Assembly (NCBI GenBank): GCA_963575745.1
Contig: CAUYUJ010006513.1
Location: 235,001 to 299,000, forward strand
Reading direction: 5' to 3'
Source of the DNA: Prorocentrum cordatum
Taxonomy: Eukaryota; Sar; Dinophyceae; Prorocentrales; Prorocentraceae
Length of the DNA stretch: 64,000 bases
Shown here: positions 55,000 through 64,000 of the stretch, piece by piece
Layout: each line of letters opens with the position of its first letter
Numbering within the stretch: the stretch's first letter is position 1
The notes under the pieces: generated by a model
What the model was told of the DNA's origin: nothing
What the model saw: only the letters and a program-made list of their open reading frames with translations
The model's database searches: none
Program-made: the position numbers and the translations under genes

Positions 55000-56222
55000 C
55001 AATGACCCAATATCAGATCCAGGATCAACGGTGCAAGGTAAACTGATGACCAGTCCACATATCTCTCGCACATCACGAAGTGCCTGGGGTGATAGTGGGC
55101 CGGCGCGTAACTCGAGTAGGGTGATCAAAGCGGGACACGCCTTGTCTAGGTCGCGCGGCCGCCAGCACTTCTGCAGCATAGCTCGACTGTACCTCAAGCC
55201 AATAAGACTTGCAAAGTTGGCCACACACGCGCGCTACGGAGTTGCCACTAGTCGAGATTACTCGCCGGGGCAGATTCGCTACTCTCATGCCTCAACCTGC
55301 TGTCTAGTCGTCTTGTCGCCCTCTCCACCATCTAGCTTCCGGTTGCTAGGGTCGCCATGGATGCCCCATTCGCCCGACGGGGGCGCATTCGAGGAGAAGT
55401 AACCCGCGCTGGGTCACTGGCGAGCTTCCTCGCTGCAGCGCTCAAGCGACGCGACTGGATATTCGCGGGCCCCGGCTCTTGCATCCTCTGGGCGGAGGCC
55501 GCAAATACCATGAACCAGATCTGGGCGAGGAGCGCATAGGCCAGGGCCCCGCAGAGGCTGGCAAACACGCCAGAGACATAGCCTTCGCCGCCTTCGGCTG
55601 CTGCGGGCGCGCCAATAAGCTCCAGGCGCATTATGGGCCGGAATTTCGCGATGCAGTCATCTTGATCCGCAACTACGCCCCCAACCTCGCCCCCCGTGCA
55701 TCTCGTGACGCATGTCGCGCAGGTGCGCTTGCTGAGTTCGCGCGCGCAAAATTCTCGCTCGACCCGTCGAGCACAGTCGCCCACGTTCTTCTCGAGTCAC
55801 AACATGCCGATGTCACGCGTTCAACTGCGACGTGATCGGGACCGACGTCTAGTTCAGGGTCGAAGCCGGTTGGATTTGGACCGTTCGCGACGCGCTGCGC
55901 AGCTTGAACGAGAACGCCAGAGGCGCGCCCTTCGCAGCAGCCAGTGCTTATAGGTCAACCCCAGGAGGAAGACATTGCCAACGTCCATGGATGCGAGGAT
56001 CCAGATTTGATGACACGTCGCTGGCGAGAACTCTTCGCGACTGGCAGCGGGCCGCGCCAGAGAAAGTTTCGACGTCGAGAGGGTCGACGTCCATGGACCC
56101 CCATCAAGAATAACTCGTAGACGGATGGCACGCACTTGCATACCATGCACGTCCAGCAAGGATTCCCATGCGCACGCGCATCGAGGAGTCACGACATGTG
56201 AAGATTGAGAGAGGTCATACAC
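54898..56222 (-). pseudogene. Coding-like minus-strand fragments
   Basis: Frames 55224-54898 (RPRDLDKACPALITLLELRA), 55784-55332 (GYVSGVFASLCGALAYALLA, a hydrophobic stretch) and 56222-55854 (RPAASREEFSPATCHQIWIL) have balanced composition but no recognisable domain. They probably continue the decayed region reaching 62.1 kb. Confidence 0.3.
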
Positions 56223-56255
56223 CGCAGAGCCTACGTTGGCAATCCAGATCTTCGA

Positions 56256-57275
56256 TTATGCGCACAGGTTTTCCGCGAAGTCCGCCATGGCAAATAGGTC
56301 GCCCCATGCGACCGCAGCTGCTCGTTCGGCGGCAGCCGATGCGCATGCACGCACGGTTGCGACATGCGCGTTAGCTAGAGAGCACCTGAGCGGGCGCGAC
56401 GATGACTTTCGCCATGTCGGTGGTAGAACGAAATTCCGCATACCTACAGTGTTCGCTGTCATCCGACTGATAGTCTTCAGCTTCAGCAGGGCCAATAGAA
56501 GAGACGGACACAAGGCAGTGCTCACGACTGCAAGGCTCGCCCCCAAGCGACTGCACAGGCAGGTCTCCCGCGGGTCACCGCGGTCATCCACGGCAGCAAC
56601 GAGCACGCAGCGGCCAGGAATCCTCGTGGCGCGGATGCGATAGACGTCCTCGTCGTAGACAGTGGCTCGGCGAAAGGTCCCTGCGGAATGGATCGCACCA
56701 GCCGCATCGCACTCACGCCCCTCACTGAGCTCATACATCGTCGACAACCAACTGTTCCCGGGGCCTGCACGCATACGAGTTGTTTGGTCGCGTCGGCGGC
56801 CAGACCGGTCTTGAATAAATGGAAGGTCGGCCGGCTCTTGGAATTTAACCAGGCCCTCAAAAGTTTGAAACCATGTCTGGGGAATCGAAGCACTGGGCCA
56901 GTCGAGAGCGGGTGATACCCGTGACACGATGCACGCATGGCCCGGTACCTCCACACGTGCAATCATGAAACCCAGGTCTGGCGTCGCTGCAACACTGCAC
57001 CAAGGCACAGCTGAAAGCGCACTTGACTGGGAGGGAGTGTCGCAACACTCTTGGCCAGCCTGACCGCAATAACCTACTCTACCCGAAAGGAGTTCCGCAT
57101 TAGGCCTTGCAACGCCAGGTGTACGCGAGGGCCCAGCGGGCTTCCTTGAGCCCCCCTGGGATACTCTTTTCCGTCGGACAGATGCCCGAACGAAGCGCGA
57201 TGGCAGGCCCCACTGCACCGAGGTTAGCATTGAAATACGACCGCGCGCACGGCCATGCTGCCCATGCCCATGCAT
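56256..57275 (-). CDS. 339-codon open frame, unknown product
   Basis: Longest coding-like frame of the right part: LGFMIARVEVPGHACIVSRV, ALDWPSASIPQTWFQTFEGL, PADLPFIQDRSGRRRDQTTR, TMYELSEGRECDAAGAIHSA then RATRIPGRCVLVAAVDDRGD. DNA here is less GC-rich than at 10-17 kb, so chance openness is less likely. Nuclease or retroelement origin was considered but no catalytic motif found. Confidence 0.4.
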   Translation of the reverse strand: MHGHGQHGRARGRISMLTSVQWGLPSRFVRASVRRKRVSQGGSRKPAGPSRTPGVARPNAELLSGRVGYCGQAGQECCDTPSQSSALSAVPWCSVAATPDLGFMIARVEVPGHACIVSRVSPALDWPSASIPQTWFQTFEGLVKFQEPADLPFIQDRSGRRRDQTTRMRAGPGNSWLSTMYELSEGRECDAAGAIHSAGTFRRATVYDEDVYRIRATRIPGRCVLVAAVDDRGDPRETCLCSRLGASLAVVSTALCPSLLLALLKLKTISRMTANTVGMRNFVLPPTWRKSSSRPLRCSLANAHVATVRACASAAAERAAAVAWGDLFAMADFAENLCA

Positions 57276-58045
57276 TTATCCTGCGAGCAGAGCATCTGAC
57301 ATAAAAAAGAATGCGTCGGACGCGCGCACGTTTGAATATTCTCTCTTTGGAGCCAGCATTGACAACGGGCTGTCCGCGCTCAGGCACCGCTCCGAGCACG
57401 GGATAGGGTCGCTTCCAGCCACCATGGTCGCCCATCGTCGCCGTCGGTCTGCGGCAGCTCACAAGGCCCCCGCACCAGTAGAAACGCGCTCCATCAGGAG
57501 CCCACGAGCGCGCAGGGCGCGGTTCGTGCGAAAATTGCAGGCACCCCCATCGATATCCGAAGTCGGGGCGGGAAGAAGGACAGCCATCTATGATGACACG
57601 TTTGCACTTCCCAGGCGAAGAATGAAGCTCGCGCCAGAGCGACATCGGATCCTCGGTTTTCCAATACAGCCATGCACTGAAGTTCGTAACTCCGCCAGGC
57701 AGCGACGAGTGCCAGCCGCATCCGACTGGCTAATCCGCACCCCTAATGGCCCGGATCACGCGTTGCGCACCCTGGTCATGCGTCACAGCGCACCACGTCA
57801 AACCATTTCGGCCCCGCGGCGCTTGAGGTGGCATAATTGTGCACTCCCTGATCTACGCGAGAATACAAAGTAATATGCACGCATCCGCGCACAGGCGATG
57901 GAGTCTCCACAATTGGCCCGATGAGTGTCACGAATAAGCCTGATAAATGTGATGTCAACTTGCCTACGCCATTCGGCGCGTCGTCGAGTCCGACCACACC
58001 AACGCAACATGTCCTTGCATTTATACGCCACACTTGCACTGCCAA
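57100..58045 (-). pseudogene. Coding-like fragments upstream of the 339-codon frame
   Basis: Frame 57645-57100 (KCKRVIIDGCPSSRPDFGYR, SWAPDGARFYWCGGLVSCRR) and frame 58045-57776 (TCCVGVVGLDDAPNGVGKLT, SGLFVTLIGPIVETPSPVRG). The same strand and order suggest one broken protein. No family assigned. Confidence 0.3.
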
Positions 58046-58216
58046 TGAAAATGCAGTCGCAAGGGCTTAGTGCATAATGCCAATGACCCGAAATGGCACA
58101 ACCGCACCCGTAAGACTTGCATCCTCACATCTTCAATCACATCATGCATAGGTGCAGTATTCCGCGCATATGCTGGTGGACCAGGTATGAGAATACGCAT
58201 CGGTAGTTCATGAGCT

Positions 58217-58665
58217 TTACACATCATGGTTTGCAGTCGCTGCCACTGTGGGGAGATCGGCGCAAGCTTCACGAGCCTCTTGCACTAAAAGTGCCTTCTT
58301 GATATCTGGGCCAAGTTCCTGGCGGGCGATCTTGCTGCCCCCAAGTCCTGCCAACAAGGCACTGCAAGGCGGCGCCGGGCCCGCGCCCCCACTAGCGGCG
58401 CCAGCTGGAGACAGCTGCTGCACGATGCTGGGGCCCGCCTCTGGCGCAGCCCAGGTCGGGGGCAGCAGCTGGCCGAAGCGACGAGGAAGCGGCGCTGCAT
58501 CTGGGCGGTAACACGCCCTGTCCCCAGATCGCGCGGGCCTGTTCCGCGAACTCGACGTCGGCAGGCGCGAAAGGCATGGGCAGCGACATTAGACGGGCCA
58601 GCATCTGGGCCTTGACAGGCTCGCTGGATTCGCCCACTGAAGAACCTGGCCAGACCCCAGCCCAT
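58217..58665 (-). pseudogene. Coding-like fragment, frameshifted
   Basis: VKAQMLARLMSLPMPFAPAD then VEFAEQARAIWGQGVL; after a frame change QLLPPTWAAPEAGPSIVQQL and LGGSKIARQELGPDIKKALL then VQEAREACADLPTVA. It resembles a linker plus helical domain. Not identified. Confidence 0.35.
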
Positions 58666-59371
58666 CTAGACTCACATTGAGCTTAGAAGCCTTTGCAACT
58701 CGAACGGTCATAAGACCCACACTCCCCCTATCTATGCCATTGGCACGCATTGAGGGCGATGCCACCTGCAGCCCACATAAAGGCGTCTTGGATCGTCGCC
58801 GAGCTCACTGAATAGCCAAGGCGCGTCTCCGAGCGGGCAGCGCCCTCCATCGCCCCCATTGACATCGTGACAGGGGGTGAGGAGGCGCCACGACGGGGCC
58901 TCCTCCACGGGCAGGGCCTGGGCTTCAGCAGGAAGCCTCTGCTCGACGACTCCCTGTCTGTGGCACACTCCCTGTCCAGGAGGAGGTACATCTCTCCTTG
59001 CCAGGCTCGAGCATCACGATAGCCCGCTTCTGCTGCATGCACTGGCAAGTCCTTGCCACACCCAGTCACAGTGTTCGACTTGTAGACTGCACCCTGGGCG
59101 CGGCCCTCTCATTTGCACGCGACGTCGAAGGTGCCAATTCCGTCGGTTGGCGCACTGCCATTTCCCACCCCCTTGACATTGAAGCGGGGTCGGCCCTCCG
59201 CCACCGCCCCCCTGCCGTTCGCCTCCGCTTTTCGGCGGACAGATTCAACGCGTTCGAGCCGCTAGCATTGATTCTTGATCCGGGATCGAACAGCAGGCTG
59301 CAACGACGGTTCCGGGGGACCAACTTCAGCCGACAACTCTCCATGCTTACGCAGTAGCGTCGTGCATTCTT
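58666..59371. other. Unassigned DNA
   Basis: Frames on both strands, none convincing. Confidence 0.3.
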
Positions 59372-59689
59372 TCAGACGGGGGAATCTGAATCTGAATCAG
59401 ACCACACGTTCGCTTCTCCGTTCATCACATTAGAGCTGTCAGGGTCTGGAACATCACCAGACAGTTCATCTCGATGGCCAATGATGAAGTCGGCGCGGTC
59501 GGTCTCACGCAACTTCCCTTGCCGAACGGGGCGAAACGCGCGCTGACTCAAGTCTTCAGCAACATCTTCGGATGATGCCGGCACGCTTCCGCGCTGAGGC
59601 TCGGGCCTTGGCGCTTGCTGCTGTTGAATCAGCTCGTGCGCCATCCCCAGCAGCTCCTGCATCTCCCGCGCGCTCACCCACGTCTGCAA
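59372..59689 (-). CDS. Coding-like acidic frame, unknown product
   Basis: TWVSAREMQELLGMAHELIQ then QQQAPRPEPQRG; DLSQRAFRPVRQGKLRETDR then ADFIIGHRDELSGDVPDPDS. Amphipathic helix, proline-rich linker and acidic tail. Confidence 0.4.
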   Translation of the reverse strand: MQTWVSAREMQELLGMAHELIQQQQAPRPEPQRGSVPASSEDVAEDLSQRAFRPVRQGKLRETDRADFIIGHRDELSGDVPDPDSSNVMNGEANVWSDSDSDSPV

Positions 59690-59846
59690 GCATCACACCG
59701 GCCCAACGAAATCGGGCAGCAATGAGGCCCGGACCACCGCATATCGCACATCAGGGCTATTCTCCTGAGCACGGGCGGCTCTGGTCGTCCACGCGACGCA
59801 GTTCCGCGCGCGGTCGGCCCAGGACCCTCCGTGAAATGCGCGGTCA

Positions 59847-60883
59847 CTAGGTCACCCGAAAGACGCGCTCATTGCGCTCGAAGGCGCCCGGGCAGATCCC
59901 ACGGGCATAGCATGTACGCATGAAATTTGCAGGTGGATTTGCTGTAAGATGGGCGCGCGCCTGTCTTGCCACCACCCCCTCTCCAGAGTTAAGCGGCGAC
60001 GATCTGGGGGGTAGCTCAGGAGCGGCGCCATCGTCCGATTCGTGCACGGTGGGACACGCCCCCTCAATTAGCACGGGCTCTTTTCCGAGCTCAGCAGGTA
60101 GCCTTGCCGCAGACAACCTGGGAGCACTACTCGCAGCAAAGCTGCTCGTAGCAGGCAAATTTTCCACTGGGTTCGGGCGTGCCGATGGCACTGGTGCGCT
60201 GCATACTAGCCTGCTGTGTCTTGTAGATGCTGCGTAGATACGCCGGCAACTGGCGATCACATGCGTCCACATGAGCGGCCGGCCCCTGCACATGTACACC
60301 TACCTGCGCGGGGGCAGGCTAAAATGACACGCGGGGCATCGCAATTGGGTCGCTGCACCACACCATGCCCAACGCGTGAATCTGCGTCCACGGTGGGGCG
60401 CACATTGAGACTGTGAACCGTTGCACCCTGCCTGTCCCCGTGGTATAGGTAGGCTTCGGCGAACATGGGGGCGTCCATGCCTGGCGCCCGCTGTGGCGCC
60501 ATGGCCAATGCCGGATGCGCCATGAAGGCTGGGGTGAAGCGCCGGCCCCGTCCGCGCGCAGCCGCAGCGCGTCCACAGGGTGTCCAGCCCCGCGGGGGCG
60601 CCCAGCCCGTGCCCCGGAGAGGGCGCCGCTGGTGGCGTCGCGTCGACTTCTTGGTGGTCGCCATTCCTTCACGAAACCGACGTTCCGATTCTCCCATCTC
60701 GGGACCGTGATATGCTGACACGCGTCCGTGCTGACATGGCGCGGGAGGCGTACCCGCTGGCACACTTGCAGACAGTTCAGCCACCCGGGCAGTAGTGACT
60801 CGCAAAGCTGCGGGTCTCGAAGCCAGATTCTCCTCCGACTGTGGCGCGCGCACGCTGAGCGCCTGGCTGCTACCCAGCGGCAC
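59847..60883 (-). pseudogene. Coding-like fragments, unknown product
   Basis: Frame 60299-59847 (AARLPAELGKEPVLIEGACP, ARAHLTANPPANFMRTCYAR) and frame 60883-60257 (ESERRFREGMATTKKSTRRH, APMFAEAYLYHGDRQGATVH). They fit the same minus-strand decayed gene. Confidence 0.33.
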
Positions 60884-60904
60884 GAAGCGGGCACCCCCTG
60901 CATC

Positions 60905-61569
60905 CTAAGGAGGCCGTGGTGCGAACGCGCGCGGCGGAGGTGCTGGAGGCAGATTACCCTGCTGCGGCTGCTGCTCATGGGCAGCAGCTGCCAAAGCCCC
61001 CGCTGGCGCTGCCCACGGCATCAGTCTCGACAACTCCTGCACAATGCAAGTTGCGCCGAACCCCCGCACACCCACGCACAGGAGCGAACAAAGCACGAGG
61101 CTGGGATCTGAGAACTCCGACACAATGGCAGACGCGACGTTCAGAACACATTCCTCGCCATGAAAGCCGGACCCATGCGGAACAGGGAGATGCTGAGAGA
61201 CGGGACTCTTGGGCACTTTGGCCCTGAGAGGCCGAATGACTTTCTTGAGTACGGCCTCAAAGGTAGGCCACACTTGAAGAACCAGCACGAACCCAAAGGA
61301 CTGGGCCCGAAATTCATCGGCGCGACCGAAATCAGCCAGCCCCTGCGAATTAAAATCGCGAAGCTGGGCCCCCAAACCTCAGACGGAGACCCCTGGAAGA
61401 GGGCAGCACAATCAGCGAAGACTGCTGTTGGCTGGACCTCAGGCCGATCGGCAGCTCGCCGAAGCACTGCAACAGCTAGCGCTGCATGTTCAGCATCAGC
61501 CGCCTGCTGCACAAATTCCATGGTCAGCGAAGAGTTCACGCCTCGGACCGCTCCTTCTTGCATACGCAC
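60905..61569 (-). pseudogene. Coding-like fragment, two overlapping frames
   Basis: Frame 61569-61141 starts RMQEGAVRGVNSSLTMEFVQ, AEHAALAVAVLRRAADRPEV and FADCAALFQGSPSEVWG. Frame 61375-60905 continues VWPTFEAVLKKVIRPLRAKV and NVASAIVSEFSDPSLVLC. A frame change near 61350 links them. Confidence 0.38.
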
Positions 61570-61785
61570 AAAAGAGACCCGAACTCCAGCGATCTCGGGG
61601 CGGTCCCCATGTCAGCGCGATGCACCCGTGAACACCAGATCCTCTGGCCGAAACCTCAAACTTGCACACGAGGCCCCGGGCCCGTCGAAGAACTTCGAAT
61701 CCCATTCAGGAGCAGGCTCTGGGACCTCGGGACCGGGGGCACGCAACTTGCCAAAGAGAGACGAGTCAGGCCCAGAAGCGATGGC

Positions 61786-62145
61786 CTAGTGGGCATCCTC
61801 CTCGCTAAAATGCCCGCTTCGCACACGCATGGCATCGGATTTAAAGCAGCGCCAACAACTGTGCCATATGGTGCCACATAGCCAGCACTGTGGGCAGCGG
61901 TCCTCGGCACCGTGACCCCTCTTCTTGTGGGAGGCCCCTGTCAGAACAGACACTGACATTTTCTGGCAACGGAACTGAACCTTTTCCCCGTCCATGGCGT
62001 TCGCCACTCTATCAATGACACGTAGCCGCAACCCACCGTCGACGATCTCACGATCCCCAAGGGAAATGGAAAAGTGCTTGGCCAAAAATTTAAAGTGCAT
62101 CCACAGGCCGAAAATTCTTCCTCTTGGACTAAAAAGTGACAACAT
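61786..62145 (-). pseudogene. Start of the right-hand decayed ORF with a Cys-rich motif
   Basis: FGLWMHFKFLAKHFSISLGD then LRLRVIDRVANAMDGEKVQF lead to CQKMSVSVLTGASHKKRGHG, then DRCPQCWLCGTIWHSCWRCF. Six cysteines in CxxC-like pairs with two histidines suggest a zinc-binding, nucleic-acid-related module at the N-terminal side of a retroelement-like ORF. I associate this pattern with dinoflagellate elements but cannot confirm it. Confidence 0.45.
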
Positions 62146-62536
62146 CAGTGGATCAATTTGGATCCCTTTTTCGGGTGTGGGGGAGTTTCGTGGATCCTAT
62201 TGCTGTGTTGCGCGGATCAAATTTCCTGTGTGTGTGTGGAAAAACGATGGATCCATTTTCCCTGGAATATATATATATATATATATATGATAATAGTAAA
62301 CATCCGGGACCCAGGGGACATAGGATCCGCGGAGCACCGCAGGTGAAGCACCATGCTATCCACGGAACCGTGGATCTGCAGACCAATGCTATAATTATAC
62401 GGGGGAGGGGGTCTTTCCAGGATGAAGTGGGGAAGGATGAGGGAAGAGGCAAGAGGAAGTGGGAAGAGAACAGAAGGAATCGGCGCGTCGCTTCCGACAT
62501 GTGGGGCTCAAGAGGAAAATCTTTCGGCCTGCGTAA

Positions 62537-62880
62537 GTGGGATTTCGAACTGCGTCTGCCCCGCCAACACGTTGTGCTAAACCCTTCAGTGGGATTTCGG
62601 ACTGCGTCTCCCCCGCCAACAATTTGTGCTAAACCCTTTCAGTGGGATTTCGAACTGCGTCTCCCCCGCCAGCAATTTGTGCGAAACCCTTCAGTGGGAT
62701 TTCGGACTGCGTCTCCTCCGCCAACACGTTGTGCGAAATCCTTCAGTAAGATTTCGAACTGCGTCTCTACCGCCAACACGTTGCGCCAAACCTTTCAGTG
62801 TGAGTTCGACATGCGTCTCCCCCGCCAACACTGTGTGCTAAATCCTTCGTTTCCCCCGCCAACATGTTGTACTAAACCCT
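62537..62880 (+). repeat. 52-bp minisatellite, first block
   Basis: GTGGGATTTCGGACTGCGTC then CCCGCCAACACGTTGTGC and AAACCCTTCA, with starts near 62537, 62589, 62642, 62694 and 62746. Later units are shortened. Confidence 0.93.
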
Positions 62881-63309
62881 GCATCCCCAAGCCGAAAGTT
62901 ATTTCTTCTTGGACTAAAATATGACAACACCAATGGATACAATTGGATTTTTTTTTCGGGTGTGGGGGGAGTGTCGTGGATCCTATTGCTATGTTGCGCG
63001 GATCCAATTTCCTGTGTGTAAAAAAAAACTATGGATACATTTTTCCCGGGGATAAATATATACTAATAATTATATTATGGGACCCTGGAGACATAGGATC
63101 CGCGGAGCACCGCAGGTGAAGCATCATGCTATCCACGGAGCTGTGGATCTGCAGACCAATGCTATGATTATATGGGGGAGGGGGTCTTTCCAGGATGAAG
63201 AGGGGAAGGATGAGGGAAGAGGCAAGAGGAGGTGGGAGGAGAACAGATGGAATCGGCGCGTCGCTTCCGACATGTGGGGCTCAAGAGGAAAATCTCTCGG
63301 CCTGCGTAA

Positions 63310-64000
63310 GTGGGATTTCGAAATGCGTCTGCCCCGCCAACACGTCGTGCGAAATCCTTCAGTGGGATTTCGGATTGCGTCTCCCCCGCCAACACGTTGT
63401 GCTAAACCCTTCAGTGGGATTTCGAACTGCGTCTCCCCCGCCAACACTTTGTGCTGAACCCCTCAGTCGGACTTCGACCTGCGACTCCCCCGCCAACACT
63501 TTGTGTTAAGTCCTTCGCCCTCCCCGCCAACACTTTGTACCAAATCCTGCATGGGATTTCGAACTGCGTTTCCCCCGCCAACACGTTGTGCTAAACCCTT
63601 CAATGGGATTTCGGATTGCGTCTCCCCCGCCAACACGTTGTGCGAAACCCTTCAGTGGGATTTCGGACTGCGTCTCCCCCGCAAACACTTTGTGCGAAGC
63701 CCTCCAGTGGGAGTTCGACCTGCGACTCCCCGCCAACACTTTGTGCTAAATCCTTCGTCTCCCTGCCAACACTTTGGGATTTCGAACTGCGTCTCCCTTG
63801 CCAGCACTTTGTGCTAAACCCTTCAGTGGGACTTCGGACTGCGTCTCCCCCGCCAACACGTTGTGCGAAACCCTTCAGTGGGATTTCGAACTGCGTCTCC
63901 CCCGCCAACACTTTGTGCTAAACCCTTCCGTGTGAGTTCGACATGCGTCTTCCCCGCCAACACTTTGTGCTAAATCCTTCGTCTCCCCCGCCAACACTTT
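63310..64000 (+). repeat. 52-bp minisatellite, second block
   Basis: Same unit as in the first block, about 13 copies, several shortened to the CCCGCCAACACTTTGTGC half. Runs off the right edge. Confidence 0.93.

Larger units (their letters stand above)
62120..64000 (+). repeat. 773-bp macrosatellite, about 2.4 units
   Basis: GGATCCGCGGAGCACCGCAG at 62323 recurs at 63096, and CGGCCTGCGTAAGTGGGATT at 62526 recurs at 63299: period 773. Each unit has a leader (GTGGATCC.ATTGCT.TGTTGCG, a TA run, GGGGGAGGGGGTCTTTCCAGG) and a 52-bp minisatellite. The array leaves the window on the right. Confidence 0.9.

Noticed and set aside
62537-64000. CRISPR array
   Set aside because: The 52-bp units are contiguous with no unique spacers, and the window is eukaryotic.

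Overview
The window looks like nuclear DNA from a dinoflagellate (Symbiodiniaceae, Polarella or Prorocentrum type). Three things support this. (1) The recognisable proteins are decayed retroelements of kinds common in dinoflagellates: a non-LTR element, a Copia-like element, and an element with RNase H plus a tyrosine-recombinase-like ORF. (2) The best cellular gene candidate, on the minus strand near 27-28.4 kb, has introns with non-canonical GA or GC donors and AG-G acceptors. (3) There is no bacterial gene organisation, and most of the DNA is GC-rich repeat. Most long open frames are artefacts of GC content and of trinucleotide repeats. I saw no rRNA, tRNA, CRISPR or spliced-leader gene.

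Layout. 0-2.2 kb: simple repeat and unassigned DNA. 2.2-5.2 kb: decayed non-LTR retrotransposon on the plus strand (endonuclease, reverse transcriptase, C-terminal domain), with a small inverted-repeat element inside its endonuclease part. 6.2-7.4 kb: a short inverted-repeat element, then a foldback element that recurs at 24.7-26.0 kb. 8.5-10.6 kb: 101-bp and 83-bp tandem arrays. 12.2-19.8 kb: long decayed minus-strand retroelement (gag, RT, RNase H, zinc ribbon, tyrosine recombinase), split by a satellite insertion and flanked by similar direct repeats. 21-26.4 kb: minisatellites, including about 11 copies of a 131-bp unit. 26.9-28.4 kb: a three-exon gene fragment encoding a coiled coil plus paired CxxC/GSGKCLNC zinc modules. 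One of its introns carries terminal inverted repeats that begin at the splice sites, as in an introner. 30.6-33.5 kb: very long CAT/CTC repeats. 34.6-38 kb: minus-strand Copia-like element, cut at its 5' side by a TAC/GAC repeat holding a 100-N assembly gap. 38.5-54 kb: a mosaic of dispersed repeats, small inverted-repeat elements and simple repeats. 54.7-62.1 kb: less GC-rich DNA with coding-like minus-strand fragments, probably one old element. 62.1-64 kb: a 773-bp macrosatellite built partly of a 52-bp minisatellite.

No functional pathway is encoded. The interest lies in how mobile DNA builds introns, arrays and mosaics here: an introner-like intron with in-frame splicing, a second ~417-bp element with ~75-bp inverted repeats, several multi-copy small elements, and three retroelement classes caught at different stages of decay.
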